From Chryseobacterium sp. G0201 (lineage in GTDB: Bacteria; Bacteroidota; Bacteroidia; Flavobacteriales; Weeksellaceae), in the NCBI RefSeq assembly GCF_003815655.1, contig NZ_CP033917.1, positions 496,001-560,000 of the forward strand: a stretch of DNA of 64,000 nt, written 5' to 3'. Shown piece by piece: positions 26,487 through 33,494 of the stretch (position 1 is the stretch's first letter; each line of letters opens with the position of its first letter). The notes beneath the pieces are model-generated. The model saw only the letters and a program-made list of their open reading frames with translations. It was not told the DNA's origin and did not search any database. A program made the translations under genes and the position numbers.

Positions 26487-26609
26487 AATAATATCTCTGT
26501 TGTTTCCTCTAAGATAAAGCCGATTTAGTAATTTTCCAAAATATTTTGTGACAAAAATTTATGTAAATTGCAGATTATGGAAAATTAATTGTTCAACAAA
26601 ATCAACAAT

Positions 26610-26636
26610 AAAAAAGCCTGATCGATTTGATCAGAC
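26610..26636 (-). terminator. Terminator of the flippase-like gene
   Basis: CTGATC/GATCAG hairpin with 5-base loop and a T-run on the minus strand, 33 bases after the stop codon. Confidence 0.75.
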
Positions 26637-26668
26637 TTATATTTTTTAAAGATATGTTTAAATAAATT

Positions 26669-27697
26669 TTACCCTTTAATTTCTTTTTCAGCAGCTGCAT
26701 TATTTCTAGCTTTTGCCAACATCGGAATCGAGATCAATCCCATGACAAGCATGATCGTAATTTGTAACGGCAGCGAAATAAATGAATACGTAAGTCCCAT
26801 TTCGGCGCCCAGCTCACCACTTTTCCCCATTGCTATGAATAAAGCCATGAAACCAAATTTCATTGCCAGATTGAAAGCTCCAATTCCGCCGCTCGCAGGA
26901 ACCATCATTCCCAGAGTTCCTACAACGATAATAAAAAAGCCGTCAGCAACGGTAAAATTTGAAGTTTCAGGAAGAGCAAAACATACGAGATATGCTGCAA
27001 AATAATACGAAACCCAAATTCCTAATGTATAAAGGATGAATTTTCCTTTTTGTTTTAATTTAAATATTGAAGTCAACCCCTGAAAAATTCCGTCAATAAA
27101 ATTGATGATCTTTCCTAAAAATGGAACGGTTGCCAATCTCTTTTTAAACACGAAAAACAAAACTGTTCCTATAATTAAGATTAAAAGGAAAATCAAAATT
27201 TTATTTGGATTAATGGTAACTCCTGAATTTTCGTAAAAAGACAGAATGGCATCATATTTAAATGCTAATGTTAATCCTAAAAATCCGATCATACAAACCA
27301 GATCCACTACTCTTTCAAGAATAATCGTTCCAAAAGATTTGTCTACAGGAACTTTTTCAACACCATATAAAGCAGTTGCTCTTGCTACCTCACCACTTCT
27401 CGGAATGGTAAGATTCATTAAATATCCAAAAGAGATAGACCAAAGCGAATTGGATGTTGAAATACTGTGTCCCATAGGCTCCAGCATCAGATTCCAGCGA
27501 ATAGCCCTGAACCAATAAGCCAACAGCCCAAAAACAGCAGCAAATGCAACCCAGAAATAATTGGCCTTTGCAAGAGATTTCTGAATTACTTTAAAATCAA
27601 GCCCTCTAAGAGCAAGCCATAAAAAGAAACCTGCAAATGCGAGCGAAACTACAATCGTAATTACTGATTTTAATGGATTTGATGATTTTTTCTCCAT
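26669..27697 (-). CDS. YbhN/AglD-type flippase-like integral membrane protein
   Basis: The 342-residue protein has about eight hydrophobic segments and the family motifs of the lysylphosphatidylglycerol synthetase membrane region (UPF0104): RAIRWNLMLEPMG near residue 70, IPRSGEVARATAL near 110, and PASGGIGAFNLA near 268. The family is thought to move or help move lipid-linked molecules, but a role for this member is unproven. It is 3 bases after panD and co-transcribed with it. Confidence 0.88.
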   Translation of the reverse strand: MEKKSSNPLKSVITIVVSLAFAGFFLWLALRGLDFKVIQKSLAKANYFWVAFAAVFGLLAYWFRAIRWNLMLEPMGHSISTSNSLWSISFGYLMNLTIPRSGEVARATALYGVEKVPVDKSFGTIILERVVDLVCMIGFLGLTLAFKYDAILSFYENSGVTINPNKILIFLLILIIGTVLFFVFKKRLATVPFLGKIINFIDGIFQGLTSIFKLKQKGKFILYTLGIWVSYYFAAYLVCFALPETSNFTVADGFFIIVVGTLGMMVPASGGIGAFNLAMKFGFMALFIAMGKSGELGAEMGLTYSFISLPLQITIMLVMGLISIPMLAKARNNAAAEKEIKG

Positions 27698-27700
27698 GAA

Positions 27701-28051
27701 TTAGGTAAGCAGGTTAGTTTTTTCATCCGGGAAAACGATCTTTGGCTGAAAATCCTTCGCTTCTTCAGGAGTCATCTGAGCATATGCTATGATTATGATG
27801 ATGTCATCTCTCTGAACTTTTCTGGCAGCAGGACCATTCAGGCAAACTTCTCCCGACTTCCTTTTACCTTTGATAACGTAGGTGTCGAAACGCTCACCGT
27901 TATTTACATTTACGATATAAACCCTTTCTCCTACCACCAAACCGGCAGCTTCGATAAGATCTTCATCGATCGTAATACTTCCTATATAATTAAGGTCTGA
28001 AGCCGTAACTCGTACCCTGTGAATCTTTGACTTAAAAACTTCTATTAACAT
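27701..28051 (-). CDS. panD: Aspartate 1-decarboxylase
   Basis: The 116-residue pyruvoyl enzyme makes beta-alanine from aspartate for pantothenate and coenzyme A. The self-cleavage site is Gly24-Ser25 in NYIGSITID; the new N-terminal Ser becomes the pyruvoyl group. Other conserved parts are [20 protein letters not shown]. The -7 box at 28056-28063 ends 5 bases before the ATG, so the mRNA is probably leaderless. It is first in an operon with the flippase-like gene. Confidence 0.96.
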   Translation of the reverse strand: MLIEVFKSKIHRVRVTASDLNYIGSITIDEDLIEAAGLVVGERVYIVNVNNGERFDTYVIKGKRKSGEVCLNGPAARKVQRDDIIIIIAYAQMTPEEAKDFQPKIVFPDEKTNLLT

Positions 28052-28055
28052 GCTG

Positions 28056-28063
28056 CAAATTTA
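28056..28063 (-). promoter_or_regulatory. -7 promoter box of panD
   Basis: TAAATTTG on the minus strand; its last G is 5 bases from the panD ATG, the same distance as between the rnpB box and the RNA 5' end. Confidence 0.6.
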
Positions 28064-28385
28064 TTAATAAAAATTAATAAAACAGGCTTTTTAATGATTT
28101 TCAAACACGCAGATACACAGCCATTTAATTTTATTAAAAACATTTTTTTTGAAATTTACTTACAGAATCTACAAACATATCGCCAAAACCATTAATACTT
28201 TATACGAAATTCAGGATTTAATAAATACGGAAAATAATATTAAATTTTTGCTAAAGTCAATACACATAAGCATTTGGCATGATTTTAGTAACGGCTAACG
28301 TAGATTTTGCGTGAAAAGTCAAATTATCATATTTCAACTGTTTTCACCCAAAATCAAAAAAATTGTACAACTTTTCATAAAAAAA
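28064..28385. other. Gene-free interval between panD and the HU gene
   Basis: This stretch is strongly AT-rich. I find no open frame with a recognisable product, no hairpin terminator and no repeat shared with the rest of the window. It separates divergent promoters. Confidence 0.5.
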
Positions 28386-28415
28386 TTGCACAATTAGAAA
28401 ATAGTATTATATTTG
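28386..28415 (+). promoter_or_regulatory. Promoter of the HU gene (-33 and -7)
   Basis: TTG at 28386-28388, a 19-base spacer, then TATATTTG at 28408-28415. This matches the Bacteroidota promoter consensus in both boxes and in spacing. The leader is about 30 bases. Confidence 0.8.
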
Positions 28416-28449
28416 CTATAATTACGAACTAACTTTAATATTAAAAATT

Positions 28450-28764
28450 ATGAACAAGTCTGAATTAATCGACGCAATCGCAAAAGACGCAGGAATTACT
28501 AAAGTTGCAGCAAAAGCTGCTTTAGAATCATTCATCAGTAATGTAACTACTACTTTAAAGAAAAAAGACGGAAAAGTTTCTTTAGTAGGATTTGGTACTT
28601 TCTCAGTAGCTGAGAGAGCGGCTAGACAAGGTATTAACCCTGCAACTAAAAAGCCTATCAATATTGAAGCTAAAACGGTTGCTAAATTCAAAGCTGGAGC
28701 TGATTTATCTACTGCTGTAGCTACTGCCAACACTCCTGTTGCTGCTGCTAAGAAGAAAAAATAA
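28450..28764 (+). CDS. HU family DNA-binding protein
   Basis: The 104-residue histone-like protein binds and bends DNA as a dimer. The body (MNKSELIDAIAKDAGITKVA, then GFGTFSVAERAARQGINPAT) is typical HU, with the beta-arm in the ARQGINPATKKPI region. About 14 extra residues (Ala/Thr/Val-rich, ending AAKKKK) extend the usual 90-residue length. It has a strong consensus promoter and a terminator, so it is a single-gene unit, probably highly expressed. Confidence 0.96.
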   Translation: MNKSELIDAIAKDAGITKVAAKAALESFISNVTTTLKKKDGKVSLVGFGTFSVAERAARQGINPATKKPINIEAKTVAKFKAGADLSTAVATANTPVAAAKKKK

Positions 28765-28786
28765 TCATTCAGATTATAAAAAATTC

Positions 28787-28814
28787 AAACCTCACCGATA
28801 GATGAGGTTTTTTT
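28787..28814 (+). terminator. Terminator of the HU gene
   Basis: AAACCTCA/TGAGGTTT stem of 8 bases followed by seven T, 22 bases after the stop codon. Confidence 0.9.
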
Positions 28815-28832
28815 ATGCTTAAATTTTAAGGT

Positions 28833-29474
28833 TTATGGTGCCAGACGGGAAATTTTCCAATCCAGATCATCTAATATGTAGATAATTCTGTCATGAAGTC
28901 TGTTGGGCCTTCCCTGCCAAAATTCGATCTCATAAGGTTTTGCAATGTAACCGCCCCAGTTCTCAGGCCTTGGAACTTCAGTGTTCTCAAACTCTTTCTC
29001 TAGGTTTTTTAATTTTTCTTCCAAAAACTCTCTGTTAGGGATAATTTGACTTTGTGGTGAAACTGCCGCTCCGAGCTGACTTCCTTTTGGTCTTGAATGA
29101 AAATACCCATCACTTAAATTCTCCGCAATCTTTTCCAGTTCTGCTTTTATTATGATCTGTCTTTCAAGATTTGGCCAGAAAAAATGTAAACAGGCTTTAT
29201 GATTCTGTTCTATAGCTTTTCCTTTTCGGCTGTCGTAGTTGGTATAAAAAATAAAACCCTCAAATGTATACGCTTTCAGCAAAACCATCCTTGTACGCGG
29301 ACATCCATCATCTTCTACGGTTGAAACTGCCATTGCATTGGCTTCAGAAATAGTAGGATTTTCGCTTGCTTCCAAAAACCAATCTCTGAATTGCTCTATC
29401 GGATTTTGTTTTATCTCACTTTCAATAAGTTGGGATTTCTCGTACACTTTTCTTTTGTCGTGCAGGTTTTCCAT
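28833..29474 (-). CDS. pdxH: Pyridoxamine 5'-phosphate oxidase
   Basis: The 213-residue FMN enzyme oxidises pyridoxine or pyridoxamine phosphate to pyridoxal phosphate. Conserved parts are NAMAVSTVEDDGCPRTRMVL, FYTNYDSRKGKAIEQN, HSRPKGSQLGAAVSPQSQ, and the C-terminal FWQGRPNRLHDR then WKISRLAP, all family hallmarks. Its start is 24 bases from the divergent yqgE start, so the two promoters must overlap each other or the genes. Confidence 0.97.
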   Translation of the reverse strand: MENLHDKRKVYEKSQLIESEIKQNPIEQFRDWFLEASENPTISEANAMAVSTVEDDGCPRTRMVLLKAYTFEGFIFYTNYDSRKGKAIEQNHKACLHFFWPNLERQIIIKAELEKIAENLSDGYFHSRPKGSQLGAAVSPQSQIIPNREFLEEKLKNLEKEFENTEVPRPENWGGYIAKPYEIEFWQGRPNRLHDRIIYILDDLDWKISRLAP

Positions 29475-29487
29475 AAATATTTTTTAT

Positions 29488-29495
29488 TAAATTTG
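29488..29495 (+). promoter_or_regulatory. -7 promoter box of yqgE
   Basis: TAAATTTG ends 4 bases before the ATG at 29499. It lies in the 24-base gap to the divergent pdxH start, so its -33 region would lie inside pdxH. Confidence 0.5.
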
Positions 29496-29498
29496 AGT

Positions 29499-30047
29499 AT
29501 GAATTACTCATACAAAGGTAAAATATTAATTTCCACACCAGACATTTCCGGCGATATTTTTTCCAGATCTGTAGTACTTGTTATTGAACATAACGAAAGC
29601 GGTGCATTTGGCTTGATATTAAACAAAAAAAATGGACAGATGAGTAGTAAGTTCAAAAACTTTTTTGACTTCAAAATTGAGGTCTATGACGGCGGACCTG
29701 TGGAAAATGACAAAGTTTTCTTTATTGTAAAAGGCAAAAAGGTAACTGAGATGTATTCTATTATTTCTGATGATTTTTATCTGACTGAGGATATTGAGAA
29801 TATTATCAGTTCTATTCTTAGCGGTGACCTGAATATTGACGACGTCAAGATCTTCTCCGGATACTCGGGTTGGTCTGCCGGGCAGTTGGATAAAGAGGTT
29901 CAAAAGAAAATGTGGACGGTGGTTGATGTATATAATCTAGACTATACACTACCAAATGATCAAACGCTTTGGAAATCTATCATGCAAAACCTAGGTGGTG
30001 AGTATCTTCTTTGGGCGAATTCTCCTGAAGATATTTCGTTGAATTAA
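29499..30047 (+). CDS. YqgE/AlgH family protein
   Basis: The 182-residue protein is a UPF0301 member: GKILISTPDISGDIFSRSVV, then GAFGLILNKK, YDGGPV and FSGYSGWSAGQLDKE. AlgH was first seen as a regulator in Pseudomonas, but its molecular role is not clear. The start at 29499 begins at the conserved region. The longer reading from 29391 runs into pdxH on the other strand and its promoter. Confidence 0.92.
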   Translation: MNYSYKGKILISTPDISGDIFSRSVVLVIEHNESGAFGLILNKKNGQMSSKFKNFFDFKIEVYDGGPVENDKVFFIVKGKKVTEMYSIISDDFYLTEDIENIISSILSGDLNIDDVKIFSGYSGWSAGQLDKEVQKKMWTVVDVYNLDYTLPNDQTLWKSIMQNLGGEYLLWANSPEDISLN

Positions 30048-30328
30048 AGCATAATATTACTCTAATTAAGGAGACTTAAAACATTAACAAACTTTAAGAT
30101 TCTCTTAACCAATTTATAGGAAAATATTTCCGTTATTTGATAAACCAAAATCAAGAAAATGAAAGTACTTACAAACCTTATTTTATTTTTCTTTCCAAGA
30201 GTAAATGTTGCTCTTATTCCTATTAAAACAAGACGAAAATTTAAATAAGCAAAAAAAATTGCTCAATAATTCATGGAAAATAATCCAGTGAATTACTAAA
30301 CAATACAAATTCTGATCTATTCAGAATA
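30048..30328. other. Gene-poor interval after yqgE
   Basis: Apart from one 29-codon open frame on the plus strand (30159-30248, listed separately), I see no gene or promoter here. The interval ends at the terminator hairpin of the next minus-strand gene. Confidence 0.5.
30159..30248 (+). CDS. Possible 29-residue small protein
   Basis: ATG to TAA encodes MKVLTNLILFFFPRVNVALI then PIKTRRKFK, a hydrophobic stretch followed by a basic end, as in small single-helix membrane peptides. An AT-rich sequence gives such frames by chance, and no clear promoter or terminator was found, so this is a weak call. Confidence 0.2.
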   Translation: MKVLTNLILFFFPRVNVALIPIKTRRKFK

Positions 30329-30372
30329 AAACCCGGTAAAGGACTTTGGAACTTTTGTTGTTTACCGGGTTT
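30329..30372 (-). terminator. Terminator-like 12-base-arm hairpin
   Basis: AAACCCGGTAAA (30329-30340) pairs perfectly with TTTACCGGGTTT (30361-30372) across a 20-base loop. It begins 7 bases after the stop codon of the minus-strand gene and is followed by TTTAT. Confidence 0.7.
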
Positions 30373-30378
30373 GTCAAT

Positions 30379-31188
30379 TTAAAAACTTTTCTTCCAGCTT
30401 TCCACTAATTCTAAAAAGCGAGAATTTTCAAAAGTCTTATTTCTTATTTTACCTACAGAAAATATGCCCTTTTCGTCAGAGATCATTAAAATTTCTTCGG
30501 CCTTTTGAGATTCAAATGCGATTATCTCGTGTTCCTGCGTATCGGCAAGGTTATTTTTATGCAAAAAAGTAACAAAATTTTCCAATAAAGGCGAAATGTA
30601 AGCTCCTTCAGACTGTTTCGGAACTTTAATAGCATTACCTTCCAAGAATAATAAATTCCCTGATGTTGAACGCGCAATTCTCTTATTAGGATTAAGCAGG
30701 ATCACATCATCAAGATCATTTTCCTGAGCATAAATTCCGCCATAGATATTTTCCGGGCTGTGAACTCTGATATTGCTCAGTAAATTATTATTAACGTTGA
30801 TTTCTTTAATAATATCTAATTCCAAAGGTCTTCCATGAACCGAAAGAATATCATCCATTTCATCAACTTCATAAAAATAAGAAACTGATGACTTGGATAA
30901 TGTAATTCCGTCTGAATTTCTAAAAACCTGAAAATTAATAATTCCGTTATTAATTCCCTTTCCTTCAATAATATCTTTCTGAAAAAGCGACTGAAAAAAT
31001 TCCAACGTATACGTCAGCGGAATATTCATCCGCATCTTTCTCATGGAAGCCATCAAATAAAAATAACATTCTTCATCCATGATGAGTTTTCCTTCTCTCA
31101 CAAAAAAAGAAACCTTTACGGCGTCGCCCATAAGAAACGCCCTATTCTTTACATATAATTCGTCTGATGTAAAATATTGATTTTCCAA
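30379..31188 (-). CDS. Class IV aminotransferase-like protein
   Basis: The 269-residue protein has the class IV PLP-enzyme fold (branched-chain aminotransferase, D-amino acid transaminase and ADC lyase). The N-terminal NRAFLMGDAVKVSFFVREG and the late SGNLLFLEGNAIKVP are typical. Where the family has the PLP-binding lysine, about 14 residues before the Ala of YAQENDLDDVILL, I read LSNIRVHSPENIYGG with no Lys. The nearest one is in IIKEINVNNNLL, too far unless there is an insertion. It may be catalytically altered. A START-like gene precedes it, 77 bases away. Confidence 0.8.
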   Translation of the reverse strand: MENQYFTSDELYVKNRAFLMGDAVKVSFFVREGKLIMDEECYFYLMASMRKMRMNIPLTYTLEFFQSLFQKDIIEGKGINNGIINFQVFRNSDGITLSKSSVSYFYEVDEMDDILSVHGRPLELDIIKEINVNNNLLSNIRVHSPENIYGGIYAQENDLDDVILLNPNKRIARSTSGNLLFLEGNAIKVPKQSEGAYISPLLENFVTFLHKNNLADTQEHEIIAFESQKAEEILMISDEKGIFSVGKIRNKTFENSRFLELVESWKKSF

Positions 31189-31265
31189 TGTCTGATCTGA
31201 TTTATTTATAAAAAAATAATGAACGATAAATCGTTCATCAGTTTTATCATTTAATACAGCTTATA

Positions 31266-31652
31266 TTAAGCTGCACCTAATTTAATTCTAAGGTTTTCAA
31301 TAAGATTTTCCCAATACATTGCATTTTCCTCTTCGTCACCTTCTTCACAGAAATCTGTAATATTTAAGGCCAAATCTTCGGTAATATCATCAATAGTAAT
31401 GGTCATTTCAAAGAAATGCTTAGTTCCTTCATCTTCTTCCCATCTGAAACGAACGAAGCCTTCAGGCTTGTATCTGATCAAAGTGGCTTTTTCTTCAGGA
31501 CCTCCACCCCAACTGAAAAAGAAATCGTCACCTTTCTCTACTACATCATCCGCAAACCATTCAGACAACCCTTCTGCAGTCGCCAGATATTCATATAAAA
31601 TCTCTGAAAGACAATGCATTGGAAATTCGTAATGGACTTTATGTTTAGCCAT
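31266..31652 (-). CDS. START-like domain protein
   Basis: The 128-residue protein is an SRPBCC/AHSA1-like domain: HYEFPMHCLSEILYEYLATA at the start, WFADDVVEKGDDFFFSWGG in the middle and a C-terminal helix (WENLIENLRIKLGAA). It is acidic and soluble. The ligand is unknown. It lies directly upstream of the class IV aminotransferase-like gene on the same strand, and I recall this pairing from related genomes. Confidence 0.85.
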   Translation of the reverse strand: MAKHKVHYEFPMHCLSEILYEYLATAEGLSEWFADDVVEKGDDFFFSWGGGPEEKATLIRYKPEGFVRFRWEEDEGTKHFFEMTITIDDITEDLALNITDFCEEGDEEENAMYWENLIENLRIKLGAA

Positions 31653-31810
31653 ATAATCTTTGTTTTAATCGTCCCGCAATATATAAATTAATTTTTTTAT
31701 TACACAAAAATGTATTTACTTTTTTGTATAATCTTCATGATATTTATCACAGAAATTAAATGGGCGTTTAACATTGTTTTTAAAGTGATACTTTAAGCCC
31801 TTAAAACACA

Positions 31811-31837
31811 AAAACTCTTCATACCAGAAGAGTCTTT
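31811..31837 (-). terminator. Terminator of the class III aminotransferase gene
   Basis: ACTCTTC/GAAGAGT hairpin with 6-base loop, T on the minus strand. It begins 5 bases after the stop codon. Confidence 0.65.
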
Positions 31838-31841
31838 ATTA

Positions 31842-33023
31842 TTAATTTTCGTTTAAAACATCAAGAATAATCTGACATCCTTTTTTGATCTCATCAAGAG
31901 AAAGCGTTAATGGTGGTGAGATTCTTAAATATTCATTTCTGTATAATTGCCAGAAAACGATGAGACCTTTATCCATACACCTTTTCGCAACTTTCAAAGT
32001 ATATTCTGGTGAGCCCAGATTTACGGCTAACATTAATCCTTTTCCGTTAATATTTTTAATTTTCGGGTGTACTAGAAGTTCTCTGAATAATTTCTCTTTT
32101 TCCTGCACTTCACTCATTAAACCACTGTCTAAAACTTCTTTTAGAGTTGCATAACTCGCTGCAGCGATCAAAGGATTCCCTCCAAAAGTCGTGATATGAC
32201 CCAATTTTGGAGAGTGAGACAACGATTCCATAATTTCTCTCGAACTCATGAAAGCTCCAACAGGAACTCCGCCTCCCATTCCTTTTCCCATTACCAGAAT
32301 ATCCGGAACGATCCCGAAATGCTCAAAAGAGAATAATTTCCCTGTTCTTCCGAATCCGGGCTGAATTTCATCTAAAATTAGAAGAGCTCCGACTTCTTCA
32401 CATCTCTTTTTTAATTTAATTAAATAATAATCATTTGGAACTAAAAAACCAGCCGCCCCTTGAATTGTTTCCAGAATTACACAAGCAGTTTTTTCGGTGA
32501 TCTTATCAAAATCATTTTCATTATTAAATTCAATAAACGAAACCATCGGCAATAACGGACGAAATTCTCTCTTATGATTTTCGTTTCCTGAAACGCTTAA
32601 AGCTCCGTGCGTATTTCCGTGATAAGAATCTTTAAAAGAGACAATTTCCTCTCTTCCTGTATATCTTTTTGCTAATTTTAAGCTTCCGTCGATGGCTTCT
32701 GCTCCACTGTTAACTAAATAAGTAATTTCTAAAGGATTCGGGGTAGCTTCAGCTAATAATTTACACAATGCGACAGGTTTTTCCTGAGCATATTCACCAT
32801 AAACCATTACATGAAGATATTTATCCGCCTGCTCTTTGATCGCATTCACAATTTTAGGATGAGAATGTCCTAAAGTATTAGCAGAAACTCCTGCCACAAA
32901 ATCAAGGTATTTTTTTCCGTCTCTTCCGAAGATATAGCTTCCTTCTGCTTTTTCAACCTCAAAACCAGCTGCAAATTTTGTTGTCTGTGCCTGATATGTA
33001 AAAAAATCTTTTTGTATTTCCAT
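31842..33023 (-). CDS. Class III (acetylornithine-type) aminotransferase
   Basis: The 393-residue PLP enzyme belongs to the omega/acetylornithine aminotransferase group. Visible are the SGAEAIDGSLKLAKRYTG phosphate-binding region, the LILDEIQPGFGRTGKLF segment with the cofactor-binding Asp, and the active-site Lys in VMGKGMGGGVPVGAF. The exact amine substrate (ornithine, acetylornithine, lysine or GABA) cannot be read out. A -7 box (33040-33047) lies 17 bases upstream, giving a short leader. Confidence 0.9.
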   Translation of the reverse strand: MEIQKDFFTYQAQTTKFAAGFEVEKAEGSYIFGRDGKKYLDFVAGVSANTLGHSHPKIVNAIKEQADKYLHVMVYGEYAQEKPVALCKLLAEATPNPLEITYLVNSGAEAIDGSLKLAKRYTGREEIVSFKDSYHGNTHGALSVSGNENHKREFRPLLPMVSFIEFNNENDFDKITEKTACVILETIQGAAGFLVPNDYYLIKLKKRCEEVGALLILDEIQPGFGRTGKLFSFEHFGIVPDILVMGKGMGGGVPVGAFMSSREIMESLSHSPKLGHITTFGGNPLIAAASYATLKEVLDSGLMSEVQEKEKLFRELLVHPKIKNINGKGLMLAVNLGSPEYTLKVAKRCMDKGLIVFWQLYRNEYLRISPPLTLSLDEIKKGCQIILDVLNEN

Positions 33024-33039
33024 TGTAGAAAAATTTCAG

Positions 33040-33047
33040 CAAAGCTA
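33040..33047 (-). promoter_or_regulatory. -7 promoter box of the class III aminotransferase gene
   Basis: TAGCTTTG on the minus strand matches TAnnTTTG and lies 17 bases from the ATG at 33023. Confidence 0.55.
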
Positions 33048-33085
33048 AAAAACATTCATGAAAACCCGAAATTATCCTGATAGAA

Positions 33086-33121
33086 TAAAAAAATCATCCC
33101 TAATTTTTCATTAAGGATGAT
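33086..33121 (-). terminator. Terminator-like hairpin without an assigned gene
   Basis: ATCATCC (33093-33099) pairs with GGATGAT (33115-33121). On the minus strand it is followed by a T-run. The nearest upstream minus-strand gene ends 370 bases away and has its own terminator, so what this one ends is unknown. Confidence 0.6.
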
Positions 33122-33419
33122 CCACCAAATCACAAAATATTAATATGTATTTTCACAATCACAGTGAAAAAAAAAAATTAGAAATAATTCAGGTCAGATG
33201 CCTTTTAAAGCATATTTCCAATACATTAAATATATAAAATAATTTCATTCATAATAAGAATAACTCAAACTTTAACATCAAAAAATATCAATAATTAATC
33301 TCAATTTGATGTGAAATAAAAATATACTAATCAGAAACCTGATAATGATGAATACTTCGCATTCACACAGTGTTGAATAACATGATTAAAAAAAAATTGA
33401 ATCCATACTTATTTCACAA
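33122..33419. other. Gene-free interval with possible small RNA
   Basis: About 300 bases of very AT-rich sequence lie between two minus-strand terminators. I find no convincing open frame. A TTTTCAC/GTGAAAA hairpin sits at 33150-33170 beside an 11-base A-run. The orphan terminator at its end suggests a minus-strand small RNA, but no exact promoter box was found. Confidence 0.35.
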
Positions 33420-33459
33420 AAAAAAACATCCATTTTCGAGTAGAAAACAGATGTTTTTT
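33420..33459 (-). terminator. Terminator of the OstA-like gene
   Basis: AAAAAACATC pairs with GATGTTTTTT around a loop of about 18 bases and is flanked by A and T runs. It begins 36 bases after the stop codon. Confidence 0.7.
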
Positions 33460-33494
33460 TTCAGATTTAAGACTTTCGTCTTTGTATCAGTTGA

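Noticed and set aside
28422..28733. 103-residue minus-strand frame over the HU gene
   Set aside because: The plus-strand HU protein with consensus promoter and terminator explains this DNA.
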